Positions 42,111-53,203 of a DNA stretch of 64,000 nt are shown in pieces. Position 1 is the stretch's first letter, and each line of letters starts with the position of its first letter. Where the stretch lies: positions 1-64,000 of the forward strand of contig JAIVFJ010000287.1 of NCBI GenBank assembly GCA_025765615.1, written 5' to 3'. Under the pieces are notes generated by a model. That model made no database searches, was not told the origin of the DNA, and saw only the letters and a program-made list of their open reading frames with translations. The DNA is from Zopfochytrium polystomum. Taxonomy: Eukaryota; Chytridiomycota; Chytridiomycetes; Chytridiales; Chytridiaceae. Made by a program: the position numbers and the translations under genes.

Positions 42111-43370
42111 TGTTGGTTAGGGATGTAGCAAGGCTTTCAGCCCAAATTCAACTATGATGATTGCGATAATGCCAGCAGACGGTCCCTTCAGCCAGACAAC
42201 AACAGAACCTGTGATCTTGTCAATCCTCAGCAGATGGAGTAGCAACGTGCTGTGGTCCTCTTTCAATCGGGATCTTTTCGAACGTTTTGCCAACAAAAAC
42301 AAGAAATAGGAAGAAAACAAAACACGACTGCAACACCATCCAGCACAAGGAGGAGGGATTCTGATTCAACCTGTCTCCTCTTTCCCTTATCCCTGGGAAA
42401 CCCTCTCCTCCTGATCGCAGGCTTGACTGTCTCCACTGCATCAAACACGGAGTGCGCGAAATTTGCATGGGGATCTGATTCTTCGTTACCCCATTCGACA
42501 AACTGAACGACGTCGCCACCAAAGAGCTTGTGAAGGCACTTAAAGATGGGATTATGTCATTTCGAACAATCACTCAAACACCATCTATCAATTCATTTAG
42601 ATCTGAGGGAAGCTGCTTGTGAAGAGTCCGAATCAGCTGGAGCTTCTCTGCCCAAGCTTGGCCTTCGACAGACCTACCCTGTCTGGAAGATCCAGAGTAC
42701 TGTCCCACTTCCGCTTCTTCGCTAAAACAACTCCAACTGTGGGTGGAACTGTTTGAACAGGGTGTGCCCCTGCTGGTGCAATTGAAGCAGGAGCATGTAA
42801 TGCTGGCGGTGGTGGTGGTGCTGGGGGGAAACAAAGAGTGGATGTGTCTATTGATCTCACCATTTGAAATCTCTGACTGCTGGACTCCGATTCACTGTTC
42901 CTTCCTTGCCCAGCTCTTGTTCCATTCACAGCAAGACCAGCTGTGTCCACCTCTCCACTGCCTGCGCTGTTGCCCAGTGCGCTACAGGCCCAAAGGATTG
43001 CCCTTTGGAGCAGCTGTCCAGTTTTTGTTCTGAATCTGGTGCTTCATTTCATAATTCTCATGCAATCTTTTCATCCATAGAATTGGCTGCTTGAAACAAA
43101 TGCAGCCTCAAGACAATAAAGTACGCTACAGTGGGGGTTGTCAAGGCTAATGTTGCACATTTCCACAGAGAAATGATGGGCTAGATCTTGGTTGAAGGGG
43201 CGATGAACATTTGCACATGGCACACAGTGGTAGTCAACGCAGTTTGAATGCCACAAAGCGACAAAAGAGCCAATGTTTTACCCTGAACACTGGGAGAGCT
43301 CAAGAAAAAAAAGCTGCATCCTGCTTGTACTTCTTCGCATCTGCAAACGCCTTGTGGCATACACAATGCA
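42111..43370 (-). pseudogene. Decayed minus-strand open frames, unidentified
   Basis: Three minus-strand frames alternate over about 1.2 kb. Protein-like pieces include LAKKRKWDSTLDLPDRVGLS near 42720 and LQLIRTLHKQLPSDLNELI near 42600. A Cys/His-containing stretch lies near 43130-43230 (CVDYHCVPCANVHRPF). The pieces sit between retroelement sequences and are broken by stops and frame changes. They may be remains of a mobile element gene, but I do not recognise the family. Confidence 0.35.
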
Positions 43371-43423
43371 TAATCTCAGACTCATTGCCCCCTCCCCAGA
43401 TTGCCAGAACAGAGCCAGTTTCC

Positions 43424-43525
43424 TGTAAGGAACATGGCAGGACTGGGCAAGGCAGACAAGGAACTGAGAGGAGTGATGATTGTATTGGAAACAATAATTC
43501 ACTTGAGGGATGGGACAGATCCCTA
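43424..43525 (-). mobile_element. LTR family A, 3' fragment
   Basis: Minus-strand copy of the last ~100 bp of the family A LTR, ending at the GGGACAG segment. A plus-strand family A copy begins one base further on, giving a head-to-head arrangement. Confidence 0.7.
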
Positions 43526-43526
43526 T

Positions 43527-43800
43527 TGTTATGAATCACCCTCTGGAACCTCTGGAACCTTCTAGAACATTCCTTCAAGGAACCTTGTGGAACCTTCTGG
43601 AAGCTTCTTTGCTTTCCTGACTTGTCTTGTTGTCATTGGTATCATTGGTATCATTATATTACTAATTGCTCTTTCTGGAACTTTCTTTGAGTCTTGACAA
43701 GGAAGACTCTCAAAAGGTATAAAAGGGGGATGGGGGACCTGTCCCATCCCTCAAGCGAATTATTGTTTCCAATACAATCATCACTCCTTTCAGTTCCTTG
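43527..43800 (+). mobile_element. LTR family A, 3'-truncated
   Basis: Starts TGTTATGAATCACC, carries the pentamer array and the TATA box, and stops at CAGTTCCTTG, where copia leader sequence begins. Confidence 0.8.
43554..43608 (+). promoter_or_regulatory. Heat-shock-element-like array, short version
   Basis: Eleven pentamers in 5-bp register, nine of them nGAAn or nTTCn, starting GGAAC-CTTCT-AGAAC. This copy has roughly half the units of the array at 13614-13713. Confidence 0.65.
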
Positions 43801-43907
43801 TTGTAAACGGTCTACTCTGAGTGACTGAGTGGAAGGAGTGAATGAAGTGGAGATGTGTGTTTCTGGGTGGTCCTTCTCCCCAACTTGGAGAGAAAGGAGA
43901 AAAACTC
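43801..43907 (-). repeat. Copia leader repeat, short fragment
   Basis: In minus sense it follows the family B LTR at 44218-43908, exactly as leader follows a 5' LTR in the other copies. That LTR may therefore be shared by two tandem elements. Confidence 0.6.
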
Positions 43908-44218
43908 TGTTATTAATTATTGATACATGATGATGATATACACGCTGTAATAGTTGCTAGGCAAGCGTGACTGGCACAGGGTAAAAACCTCTCCTATATT
44001 ATCTGCTTGAGCAGAGGAGGAGGAAAACTGTTGACACTGGGTTTCCGTTCGTTCCACTTAATACACAGAGTATTTGTCATCAGCGCAAGCCAGCGCCCAG
44101 GTCTGCATTGGTGGTGGCTCGCTCTCCCATGGGCATCGTGAGAACAATAACTGACAGTCACAATAGGTTTGGGTCTGTCTTGTGCCTCTTGCTGCTAACC
44201 ATTCAGTTCCACCTAACA
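43908..44218 (-). mobile_element. LTR family B, 3' LTR of the copia element
   Basis: Minus-sense LTR of 311 bp from TGTTAGGTGGAACTG to AATTAATAACA. A run of seven G (minus strand, 44225-44219) touches its 5' end and serves as polypurine tract. The RNase H frame ends about 90 bp upstream. Confidence 0.85.
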
Positions 44219-44225
44219 CCCCCCC
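44219..44225 (-). other. Polypurine tract of the copia element
   Basis: Seven consecutive G residues on the minus strand directly before the 3' LTR. In LTR retrotransposons such a tract primes plus-strand DNA synthesis. It fixes the sense orientation of LTR family B. Confidence 0.7.
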
Positions 44226-44318
44226 GCACGATGGCCATGGGTGTAGCACCTGTTATGCAAAGTGTGCGTAAGCGTCTGAAGCTTTGACCGAAAGGGTGTT
44301 TGAAAGGTTGGAGCGGGG

Positions 44319-45831
44319 TCAGAGGCCAAGTAGTGAGGTCAGTTGCTGGTGCTGAGACGTTGAGAGTTGTTTTGTGAGAATGTCTGCGATCTGGTCGCTG
44401 GTTGGTATGTAGCGTACAGTGATCTCTCCAGTGGCTACGCCTTGTCGGAGGAAATGAGCACGTATGTCAATGTGTTTTGTGCGAGCATGTGTGAGAGGGT
44501 TGAGCACTAGTGCAATTGCAGATTGATTGTCCTCAAGGATTGGTAGTGGTTGCTGTGTGGGGAGTTGCAACTGTGATAATATGGCTAAGAGCCATTGTGC
44601 TTCTTGGAAGGCTTCAGAAAGTGAGTAGTATTCTGCTTCTGTGGACGATAGCGATACTCGATGTTGTTTGCGTGAGACCCAAGAGACAGCGGCACCCATG
44701 AGGAAGAAGACATATCCAGTGCGCAATGTGCAGTCTCCAGGTTCACCCCCATAGGATTCATCAGCGTATGCAGCTGGTTCAAGGGTGTCATTTGTGAAGA
44801 GCTGTAGCGGCTTGTGGCTTTGCCTGTAGAATATATCCATAGTCCCAGGTGCCTCGGAGGTAATGAAGCAGGCGGCGGAGTGCATTGCAATGGCACTGGC
44901 GTGGCTTCAGTTGGAACTGGGAGATTACATTTGTTGCAAATGTGATATCTGGTCGAGTTTGTGTTGCGAGGTATTGAATTTTCATGAGTGTGGATTGATA
45001 CCAGCTTGAGTCGCTCTCGCTGAGTTCGATTGATGTTTCGTCATGCATAAAGGTGATAGACAATGGAGTTGATGCAATATCGAGGTTGTCCCACATTTTC
45101 TCTTCAGTGAGAATTGTCCTAGTGTATTCGTCTAGGCCCATCCAAATGCCTTCGGCGTTGCGCTCGAGGTGGATGCGAATCACTTGGCTGACAGTGGTTT
45201 CCTCAAGGGACATGCTGTACTCAGCGCGAAAAGCATCCTCTATTTTTGCAACAAGAGCTGGGGTGTTGGCCATGACATTGATGTCGTCAGCAAAGACAAA
45301 GATGATTTCAAACGTTTGTTGCTGAGAGTCTACTCGAAAGCAGAGGAAGGGCTCAGCAAGAGATTGATTGAAGCTGAGTTTCTCAACAATGAACTTTCGA
45401 AGGGTCAGGAACCAGTTTCGTCCAGATTGATGGAGTCCATCGAGGCTCTTGAGGAGTTTGCAGAATAATTTCTTAAGCAAGGCTGATTGCAATGAGCAGT
45501 TGGATGGCCTGGATCCGGACGACAGGAGAAAAGGTGTCTGTGTAGTCGATGCCTTTGCATTGGGTGCTTCCACATGCGACAAGACGAGCTTCCATCGCTT
45601 CAGCCAGCCAAAGGGGTCAAGCTTGTAGGCATAAACCCATTTGCAGAACATTGCGCATTCGCCAGGAGGAAGAACTGCCCATTCCCAGACCTTGTGCTTG
45701 TCCATGAGAGAGTGAAGCTCCTCAAGCTCAGATGCAGTCCATTCTTTGTTATAGTCTGATGCGTGGGCTTCCTTGTGGGAACGTGGCACTGGTGGGAGTT
45801 GTGATTGGTGGATTGGTTCTTCAGGAAGCAT
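44319..45831 (-). pseudogene. Ty1/copia reverse transcriptase and RNase H, disrupted
   Basis: Minus-strand frames 45831-44788 and 44885-44319 encode the C-terminal half of a copia polyprotein. The reverse transcriptase carries WVYAYKLDPFGWLKRWK and the catalytic-site variant FADDIN in place of the usual YVDD. The RNase H part is well preserved: YADESYGG, SWVSRKQHRVSLSSTEAEYY, EDNQSAIA and RTKHIDIRAHF. Frames differ between the two parts and several conserved blocks of the transcriptase are lost or frame-shifted, so the copy is dead. Gag, protease and integrase are missing. Confidence 0.85.
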
Positions 45832-45889
45832 GGTTCTGGTTTAGCTGATGCAAGGAGAGTCACAAGAGAAGGCCAGTGAAACCCTAACC

Positions 45890-46572
45890 CTGGTGATGTT
45901 TTCCTTCAGAGAGTGTAGGAGAGTGGAATAGAGTGAACTTAGAGCAATTTGGTGTCCAGTTGGGGTGACTTGTCACACAAGAAAGGACAAAATTGTGGTT
46001 GGAGGTAGTGGTAGTTCGACTTTTTGGACCCCCTTATTAAAATCTCTTGTAGCTCCTGCTGTGGGCGTCGTAGCGGGGCGCGTTAGGTATCAATGAAAAT
46101 AGCAGAAGCAGGAAAATACGGATATGCAAGGGCGTTCTCTGATCACTTCTCCCCATTGTGACAATGTCACTCAAAGTTGAGGAAGCGTTTTTTGACTTTG
46201 GCAATCAATCAAATTCCGTAGAGACAACGTAGAGAGCTCCGTGGCAGTTCGTTGGAAAGAGGAAAATTCAGGGCTTTCAAATGCACTATAGCAAGCCCAG
46301 ATTGAATGACAGGGTCGGCCGGGAGAGGGCGTTGAAAATTTTGGGCTTCCCAAATGAAATGGTTTCTAAAGTTGAGATTGGCTGATTCTGTTTGTTGGAG
46401 GTGGTAGAGAGTGTTTTTCTGGACTAGAATCTGTGGTTGATGCAGCCAGATAGCTGGCACGCTGATGTGTAAACAGTCTACTCTGAGTGACTGAGTGGAA
46501 GGAGTGAATGAAGTGGAGACGTGTGTTTGTGGGTGGTCCTTCTCCCCAACTTGAGAGAAAGGAGAAAACCTC
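45890..46572 (-). repeat. Copia leader repeat, copy 3
   Basis: Starts in minus sense just after the family B LTR and reaches the reverse-transcriptase fragment. It matches the copies at 41442-42110 and 15990-16845. The direct junction of leader to reverse transcriptase indicates an internal deletion of gag through integrase. Confidence 0.65.
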
Positions 46573-46801
46573 TGTTATTAATTATTGATACATGATGATG
46601 ATATACACACTGTAATAGTTGCCGGGTTTTTCTGTTCCACTTAATACTCGGAGTATTTGTCATCAGCGCAAGCAAGCGCCTAGGTCTGCATTGGTGGTGG
46701 CTTGCTCTCCCATGGCCATCGTGAGAACAATAACGGACAGTCACAATAGGTTTGGGTCTGTCTTGTGCCTCTTGCTGCTAACCATTCAGTTCCGCCTAAC
46801 A
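46573..46801 (-). mobile_element. LTR family B, 5' LTR of the copia element (internally deleted)
   Basis: Minus-sense LTR from TGTTAGGCGGAACTG to AATTAATAACA, but only 229 bp, because about 80 bp around the GAGCAGAGGAGG segment is missing. Together with 43908-44218 it bounds a 2.9 kb element. Confidence 0.8.
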
Positions 46802-46838
46802 CTTGTCTGCCTTGCCCTATCCTGCCATGTTCCTGACA
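46802..46838 (+). mobile_element. LTR family A, terminal fragment
   Basis: The last 37 bp of the family A LTR (CTTGTCTGCC to CTGACA) is wedged between the family B LTR and the gag fragment. Confidence 0.6.
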
Positions 46839-46988
46839 TTGATGTTTTTGTTGGTGAAGTTGTTGTTGAAGCTGGTGATGCTGGTGAAGGACTTGAAGTT
46901 GCTGTGTCTGTCTTGAAAGGCCTTGAAATTGGTTCATCAAGGCTTGGAAGGCAGTTGCATCAGGGAAGGTGTTGTTTGGGTTAGACAT
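46839..46988 (-). pseudogene. gag N-terminus of the family A retroelement (truncated)
   Basis: The ATG at 46988 follows the family A LTR (47335-47029) by about 40 bp in minus sense. It opens MSNPNNTFPDATAFQALMNQ and continues into a Gln/His-rich helix-like stretch before being cut by an LTR fragment at 46838. The position just after a 5' LTR and the composition suggest a retroelement gag protein. It links LTR family A to a coding element, whose class (copia or gypsy) cannot be decided here. Confidence 0.5.
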
Positions 46989-47028
46989 GATGGCAGAGAG
47001 TAGTAGGAGAGGGTGAAGTGAATTATGA

Positions 47029-47335
47029 TGTCAGGAACAGGGCAGGACAGGACAAGGCAGACAAGGAACTGAGAGGAGTGATGATTGTATTGGAAACAAT
47101 AATTCACTTGAGGGATGGGACAGGTTCCCCATCCCCCTTTTATACCTTTTGAGAGTCTTCCTTGTCAAGACTCAAAGAAAGTTCCAGAAAGAGCAATTAG
47201 TAATACAGTGATACCAATGATACCAATGACAACAAGACAAGTCAGGAAAGCAAAGAAGGTTCCAGAAGGTTCCACAAGGTTCCATGAAGAAATGTTCTAG
47301 AAGGTTCCAGAGGTTCCAGAGGGTGATTCATAACA
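47029..47335 (-). mobile_element. LTR family A, 5' LTR next to gag
   Basis: Complete in minus sense (TGTTATGAATCACC to CCTGACA), 307 bp, shorter than the 353-bp copies because its pentamer array has fewer units. There is no target duplication, as expected if the rest of the element was lost. Confidence 0.85.
47254..47308 (-). promoter_or_regulatory. Heat-shock-element-like array, short version
   Basis: Plus-strand pentamers AGAAG-GTTCC-AGAAG and onward in 5-bp register; eight of eleven fit nGAAn/nTTCn. This array belongs to the LTR that sits upstream of a gag start. Confidence 0.65.
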
Positions 47336-49186
47336 ATCAAGCTCTTCCCCTGCCCCAAGCCAAACAAGCAAGAGAGCCCAAGGTACCCAGCCCTGACAAG
47401 CTCACTGGGCTGGCCAAAGACCTCAGGAACTTTATGGCCACTGTGGAGAATGTCATCCTTCTCCAACCTTCAAGATTTCCCAGGGACGGGATGAACCTGT
47501 TTCTATCCCTTTCGTGAAAAAAATTCTCTAACCAGATTTTAACCCGAACCCAAAAACATCTAACCTGGTTAAACCTGAACCCAACCTGCCGAAAACTGGA
47601 TTTTCACTGTGTAAACCCTGGCATAACTAGCCCTGCAGATAGAAATTTTTCTGCCCTGCGCCAAATTTGGGAGTTTACCCAATATTCGAACAATGATTTC
47701 TGGTTCATGTTGTGTTTGCGATTTGAATCTACTAAAATCGGAGCCAAACCCCAATTATTCTCCTCAACCAGAAGCGCTCATTTGAGCCAAGGGGCCCAGC
47801 ACAAATCGAATCAAATGGGAGGTCAGGTCTGCATTTGATTTTAAAATCAAATCGCATTATTTTCTAAAATTGGCCATTTGGACTCCATTTGAAGTAATTC
47901 AATTGGTAAAAATTTTCCAAAGTCTGACCATTCGGCCCGAAAATTGAAAATTTGCCGAATTGAATGTCTGAATTACGTGGGAAAATTGTTATTTGTATTC
48001 GGAAAATCAAATCAAACATCGAAAATGAGTCGATCCGTCATTATTGTTACCCTATTTGAGCCGAGTTCAAAATTTTGGACTCTTTTTCTGAATCAAACTA
48101 ATGCTGGCAAGGTCATGCTGAGCCTGTCATGTTACGCAGGTGGGCTTGACAGCACAGGAAGTGACAATCCTCGTTTTGGGCGTTTTTCCAATGCTGCAGC
48201 TCGTTGCACCTATTTGATTCCACACTCTTTCTGTTTTGCGACTCTCGTCTCTGTCTCCCACGCTATTCCTTTATCAGTCTGTCATTTCGTCACATTCTCT
48301 CTGTTTTTCTAAAACTTTTCATGCTCGATATTTATGGCCTTTCTGAGGCTTTCCCACAAAATTGGATAAAGCTTCAACAAAGTTTTCACATGAACCAGCG
48401 CAAGACCAAACCACTTATCTATCTGAATGGAAGGGTGGATGGTCAGTGCTAACTTTCAAGTTTTCGTCCTGCTTTCGTAAAAATATGGTGGCTGGCTGAA
48501 GGAAGAAAAACGATATGTTGGGTACATCTTTGTTCGAGAATACAGATTGGTAGACAAGTTAGTACTTCGTTTAAGATCCCTGACGTGTTTGAGCTCTCTC
48601 AAAGTAATTTAAGCGGTCCTGGCGTTTGCTTGGTGCAATTATGTCCAGATTTCTTCCTTCTACTCGGGTGAGCTTCCTCAAAAGTGTGTGAGCGCACTAT
48701 CTTTGAACTTAAGTTGCGATATTAGGTCTGTGGTTGAATGATGTGAATCTAGCTGTGTGTCAGTGGCACCAGGGGAACTTTTAACAAAAGTCTGACAATC
48801 GGACTCAGGCATTGTGACTACTGCCTTAATGGCGCTATACATACCAAAGTGGCTGAAGTGGCATGTCTAAGCAGCACTTTCATCACTCATGATCGAGCGT
48901 GCAGGTAACTGCTTTGGCTCGTTGATCGATGGGAAAAGGCTTCTAGCCTATTGGAATCGCGCTTTGGAACAGCAAGTGGGCAGTTGCTCTCAAATGGGGG
49001 AAATGGAGCTGCTCCATTTTCTCAATTTTGAAAAATCCATTTTGGGGTAAACCATAATTGAGCTGAGGACTTGAAATTTTTCCAAGTCCAATTAGGAAAA
49101 AGCCATTTTGGGGTAACCCCTACTGCATGTGGCCCAACCTCAAGTCCAATATGCCCAGTTTTTATATTCTCAGCCCTACCGCTTGA
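47336..49186. other. AT-richer gap without recognisable gene
   Basis: About 1.85 kb with stops in all frames. Near 49035 and 49105 the phrase CATTTTGGGGTAA occurs twice within 75 bp. No LTR, tRNA or conserved protein motif is visible. Probably old, eroded repeat sequence. Confidence 0.45.
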
Positions 49187-49567
49187 GTTGGTGACGGAAA
49201 TATCTTCGATCCAAAAAATGCCTCTGAGTTCTCGGATTCGTCTTACCACTATTGCGGCAACACCGTCTCGAACGAGTGTGACGATGTTAAAGCCCATCTT
49301 CTCGGCAATGCCATTTTTCGTTTTGCTGAGTGTGGACGTCGATTTGGCGTGAATGTTCAACGTTACATTTTGGTTAAAATCGTTAGGTTGTGTGCGAGAG
49401 ACCGTTCTGATCCAGCTTGTTTATCAACATTATACCTGGCAGCGAAAAGGACTGACAGCTTATCAGCATGCTTGGGTGACACTGTGGAAGAATCTTTGGT
49501 CGTAAACGAGATTGAGCCGTTAGGGGAGCTTCATTGTGATGAGCTCATCCTATCAAAGTGTACAGGT
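49187..49567 (+). other. Open frame with Cys/His residues, unassigned
   Basis: The plus-strand frame is open from 49187 past 49567 and reads like protein: SDSSYHYCGNTVSNEC, FAECGRRFGVNVQRYILVK and LCARDRSDPACLSTLYLAAK. There is no ATG near its left end. The minus strand is also open here, so the coding strand is uncertain. It could be an internal exon or a piece of a transposase. Confidence 0.25.
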
Positions 49568-49981
49568 TGGTGCAAAAAAAAAGAGGAAAGTAAGTCATCT
49601 CCCACACACGTCGATCAAAGTAGAGTTCCTCCGTGCCGCTCGCCGATTCACCCTCTTCTTCTCCCACACTTCTTGCACTCTCTTTCTCACTCCATCCTCT
49701 ACCCTACCACACGACCTCCTGGGTGCTGCCTGCGCGCTTTTTTTTATTTTCTTTTTTATTTTAGCACTAGCGGTAACGGGAAATCCGTCCAATCAGAGGT
49801 CGTCTCTCCGAAGCCTCGACGGAAAAGGAAACCAGATAACCGCGATAAAAAAGAAGAAAACAAGAAGGGTGCGATACGATTTTTCGTGCCAAAATTTTTT
49901 TGGAATAAGACGCAAAACCGAACATTATAAAATAAAATAAAAAACCGCAAAAAACTCTTCGTTCACGAATCGGATCTCGCA

Positions 49982-51502
49982 ATGATAACAACTGCGTCGT
50001 CACCGGCGCTATCAACCACACCACCACCACCACACCAACAACCGCCCACACTACCACCATCACCAACGCCGTCCCCGCCGCCATCACTTTCCCCACCGCT
50101 ACTACCGTCCTCCACCACATTCACCAATACCGCCAATACCACCGCCGGGACCATGACCCCTGCCTCAACACCCACGGACGGCCTGGAACCGAGCATCGAG
50201 CGAGTCAAAGACACAAGCTGGCTTTCCAACAGAGACGGCACACGCGAGCCCGCGACATTGCGGGCTTGGTGTGACAACGAAGAGTGCCATCACGACCACG
50301 AACGCGACGACGACAGCGATCAGGACGAGAAAAACGACTTTGACGACGATGACGACGACGACGACAATGCAGACAGTTCCTCGAGTGACGACCACAACGA
50401 CGACCACGACGACGAGGCCGACGACGACAAAGGCGACTACGCATCGCTCACCATCGCGGTTCCGCCGGCCACCGCGCGCCTCCGCCACCGCTCGGCGCCG
50501 CTGCCGTCCGCGGAAAGCCCGGAAAACATCTTTGCCCAGAGCCGGACCGCGCGGCCCGCGGACCTCGTCTACGCGCGCGGCGGCGAAGCGGAGCTGTTTT
50601 CGGAAAAGCCCGCCGCAGTCGAGGTCGTCGTGCTACGGCACGAGCCGGCTGACAAGAGCGTCCAGCCGCGCAAGGGCATCCTCAAGAAGCGCGGCAACTC
50701 GTGCGGGACGTCGCTTGGCGACGCCGCCGCTGCCGCCGGCGGCGGCGACGGCATGGACCAGCGGCTACAAAAGTCCGCGAGCGGGGCCGCGGCTGCTAGT
50801 GCGCCTTGGAACGCGCAGTTTTCAAGATCGTGGCCGCGCGAGACTCCGTCGTCGTCGGTGGCCGCTGCCGCTGTGGCCGGCAGGGCGCCTCCGCGCTTCC
50901 GGCACTCGGCGGTCGAGCCGCGGACGCTGGCCGCCGCCGCTGCCGCCGCGGCCGCGGCCGCAGCCGTCTCCCGGTCCCCGGACCAGTACGACTCGTTTGC
51001 CGCCGCCACCCCCTCCACCATCCCTCCCGCTGCCGCCATCGCCGCCGCGACCGCCGAGCCGCCGCCGACAGCAGAAGTAGACCAGCGGGCGTCACCACCG
51101 CCGCCTCCGCCTGCCGTCCGGCAACGGCGCCGGCACTCGCACCACCACCACCACCGTACCCACCAGCACCGCAAGGCGCCGCGGCCGGACCCGGCGTCGG
51201 TGGTGCACGTGCCGGTCATCGGGCGCATCCTGTTTGCGTGCGACGTGGCGCAGCTGGCGGGCCTGCCGGAGCACGTCAAGGCGGCGGCGGCGCGGCCGAG
51301 CGTGGCGGTAGCGCCGGCGGCTGCCGCTATTGCCGGGGGCCAGCTGGTGCGGGCCTCGCCCGAGACCGTCGACGGCGGCGGACACGGCGAGGGCGAGAAG
51401 GACGCTGTAGCGGCCGGGTCGCAGTCCCCGCGTCTGGCCCGTCCGGACTCGGGCGTGTCGCTGCCGGCCGGGGCCAGCGGGGGTAATGCGGTTTCGGCAT
51501 GA
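49982..51502 (+). CDS. Low-complexity protein with acidic and alanine-rich regions, function unknown
   Basis: A single uninterrupted frame of 506 codons. It begins Thr/Pro-rich, passes through an Asp-rich region (residues about 105-155), then a basic segment QPRKGILKKRGNS near residues 225-240, alanine runs, and a His/Arg cluster RRRHSHHHHHRTHQHR. A more ordinary stretch near residue 410-435 contains VHVPVIGRILFACDVAQL. No known domain is evident. RKGILKK-like basic motifs occur in diverse fungal regulatory proteins, but I draw no function from it. Codon choice is strongly GC-ending like the host genes. The intact 1.5 kb frame supports a real gene, although low complexity makes such frames easier to keep by chance. 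Confidence 0.6.
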   Translation: MITTASSPALSTTPPPPHQQPPTLPPSPTPSPPPSLSPPLLPSSTTFTNTANTTAGTMTPASTPTDGLEPSIERVKDTSWLSNRDGTREPATLRAWCDNEECHHDHERDDDSDQDEKNDFDDDDDDDDNADSSSSDDHNDDHDDEADDDKGDYASLTIAVPPATARLRHRSAPLPSAESPENIFAQSRTARPADLVYARGGEAELFSEKPAAVEVVVLRHEPADKSVQPRKGILKKRGNSCGTSLGDAAAAAGGGDGMDQRLQKSASGAAAASAPWNAQFSRSWPRETPSSSVAAAAVAGRAPPRFRHSAVEPRTLAAAAAAAAAAAAVSRSPDQYDSFAAATPSTIPPAAAIAAATAEPPPTAEVDQRASPPPPPPAVRQRRRHSHHHHHRTHQHRKAPRPDPASVVHVPVIGRILFACDVAQLAGLPEHVKAAAARPSVAVAPAAAAIAGGQLVRASPETVDGGGHGEGEKDAVAAGSQSPRLARPDSGVSLPAGASGGNAVSA

Positions 51503-53118
51503 GCAGAATAGTTTTGATTTCTTTCTTTGGTAGTTGAGAAAACGTCTCTATGCTCCTCCTCCTCCTTCCCCCATATGATTTTTGGTTAAAAAGCGATGCA
51601 TCTTCCTTCCTACTCCCCTCCCTCCCATAGGTTTTCAAAGCAGCCTCAAGCTATTGAATTGGTTTTATCTTTCTCCTTCGTTCCCCTTCTCTCCCTCACC
51701 TTTTTTTTTCCGCACCTCTCTCTGAGAGATCCGTTCTCTAGTGACGGAGTGGGTCTTGTGGAGACAGACGGGGAGGCTACTTGATATTTGTTCCCCAACA
51801 TCTCCTCTCTTTTCAGTTTTTCGGCCCTCTTCACGCTGCGCATTCCCCTCCCCACCTACCCCTCTTTGTGGACTGGCGACTGTTTTGTCGACCCACTCTG
51901 GATCCCTACTACCGCCGTCACCCACATCCAGCCAGCTTTGTGGAAGACCGTCTCATATAACAGCAAGTCTTAACAACAACAAATGAGAAAGAGAGAGACT
52001 GACAGAGAGAGGCCTGTGCCTTCCCATATTACTGATAGAAAACAAGCGGTGAACAAACACCCTTCAATTCACCCCGCGTAAGTTTTACCTTATAAAAAAA
52101 AAAGTGGGAATGCGAAAACTGTCAATTTAACTGCACAAAGAGTCCTCGGCCTCGGGACATCCGACGCGCGTGCGGCGTGCGCCAGCCTTTCCTGCGTGGT
52201 CTCCAAAAAGAACAAAAATCTCTTGGAATCCCATTCCTCACTCGTCTTTCTCTCTCTCTCTCTCTCTCTCATCTCTCTCACTCTGTCTGTCTCTCTCTCT
52301 CTTTCTCTTCCTCCCCCAAGAAGAAAAGAGTCCACAGCCACAGTTTTTCATCTCTTTTTCTTCTTCTTTTTCCGATTTTATTTTTTGGTCGGAGGCGGGA
52401 AGCGTTTTCGGCCATTGTCTTCCCGCTGACAAGTCATCTTGACTTTCTAAACAGCAAAAGCCAAGAACAGGCGCCAAGCAAAGCCATGACGAAATAGAAG
52501 AAAACGAAGGAAGCAAATTTAAAAAAAGAAAAAAAAATGGAATAGTTAATATCCAAAAGATGCCTTTCCTTTTTTTGTTGGGTTTTGGAAAGTTGAGCGA
52601 AAATTTTTCTTGAAGGGGAGGAAAGACATGTTTCCAGTTTTTTCCCTTTTTTATTTTTTGCTTTGACGATGAGCCAACCAACCCTTCAGACAGACTGACG
52701 CACTGGGAGATTGATTCGGTTGATGGATGCCATTAATGACACAGAGACAAAGATTGCTGGAACAGAGGCAGTGGCATGCAGACAAACAACTGGAGGCCAA
52801 GAAGCATCGACTTTCCGAGAGCCACACCAGTAGACAGACAGACAAACAGACTAACCGGAAAAAGGGAGGAAACAAAAAATGTGTGTAAAAGAGGAATAAA
52901 GTGACGGCATTATTTAAATATTAGAAAAAAAAGAGGACCAAATCAAATAATAGAACCGGGACAGACCAGGAGAGAGAGCCAAGGGCCTTCCCTCCTCCCT
53001 TCACCCAGCAAGAGCGCCTCGGCCGCCCCCCCCTCGCCTCAATCCCCCCACCCGCCGATAGAAAAGAAGTCTGACATAGAAGGCGTCCGTCAAGCGTCGT
53101 CATCCATCAGCAGCAGCA

Positions 53119-53149
<31 letters not shown>

Positions 53150-53203
53150 CGCCCCCTATCCGCCGATCTTGCAACACAGCCCTCTGAATAGCAGTCCGCC
53201 ATC
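51503..53203. other. Intergenic upstream of tyrosinase
   Basis: CT-rich stretches (51600-51720, 52235-52315), T-runs and AT-rich parts with no gene-like frame. An AT-rich box ATTATTTAAATATTAG lies at 52909-52924, about 280 bp before the tyrosinase ATG. An AGC-trinucleotide run at 53111-53150 lies in the likely tyrosinase leader. Confidence 0.5.
53111..53150. repeat. CAG/AGC trinucleotide run in the tyrosinase leader
   Basis: About 12 AGC units with one interruption, 55-95 bp upstream of the tyrosinase start and so probably transcribed but untranslated. Confidence 0.85.
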
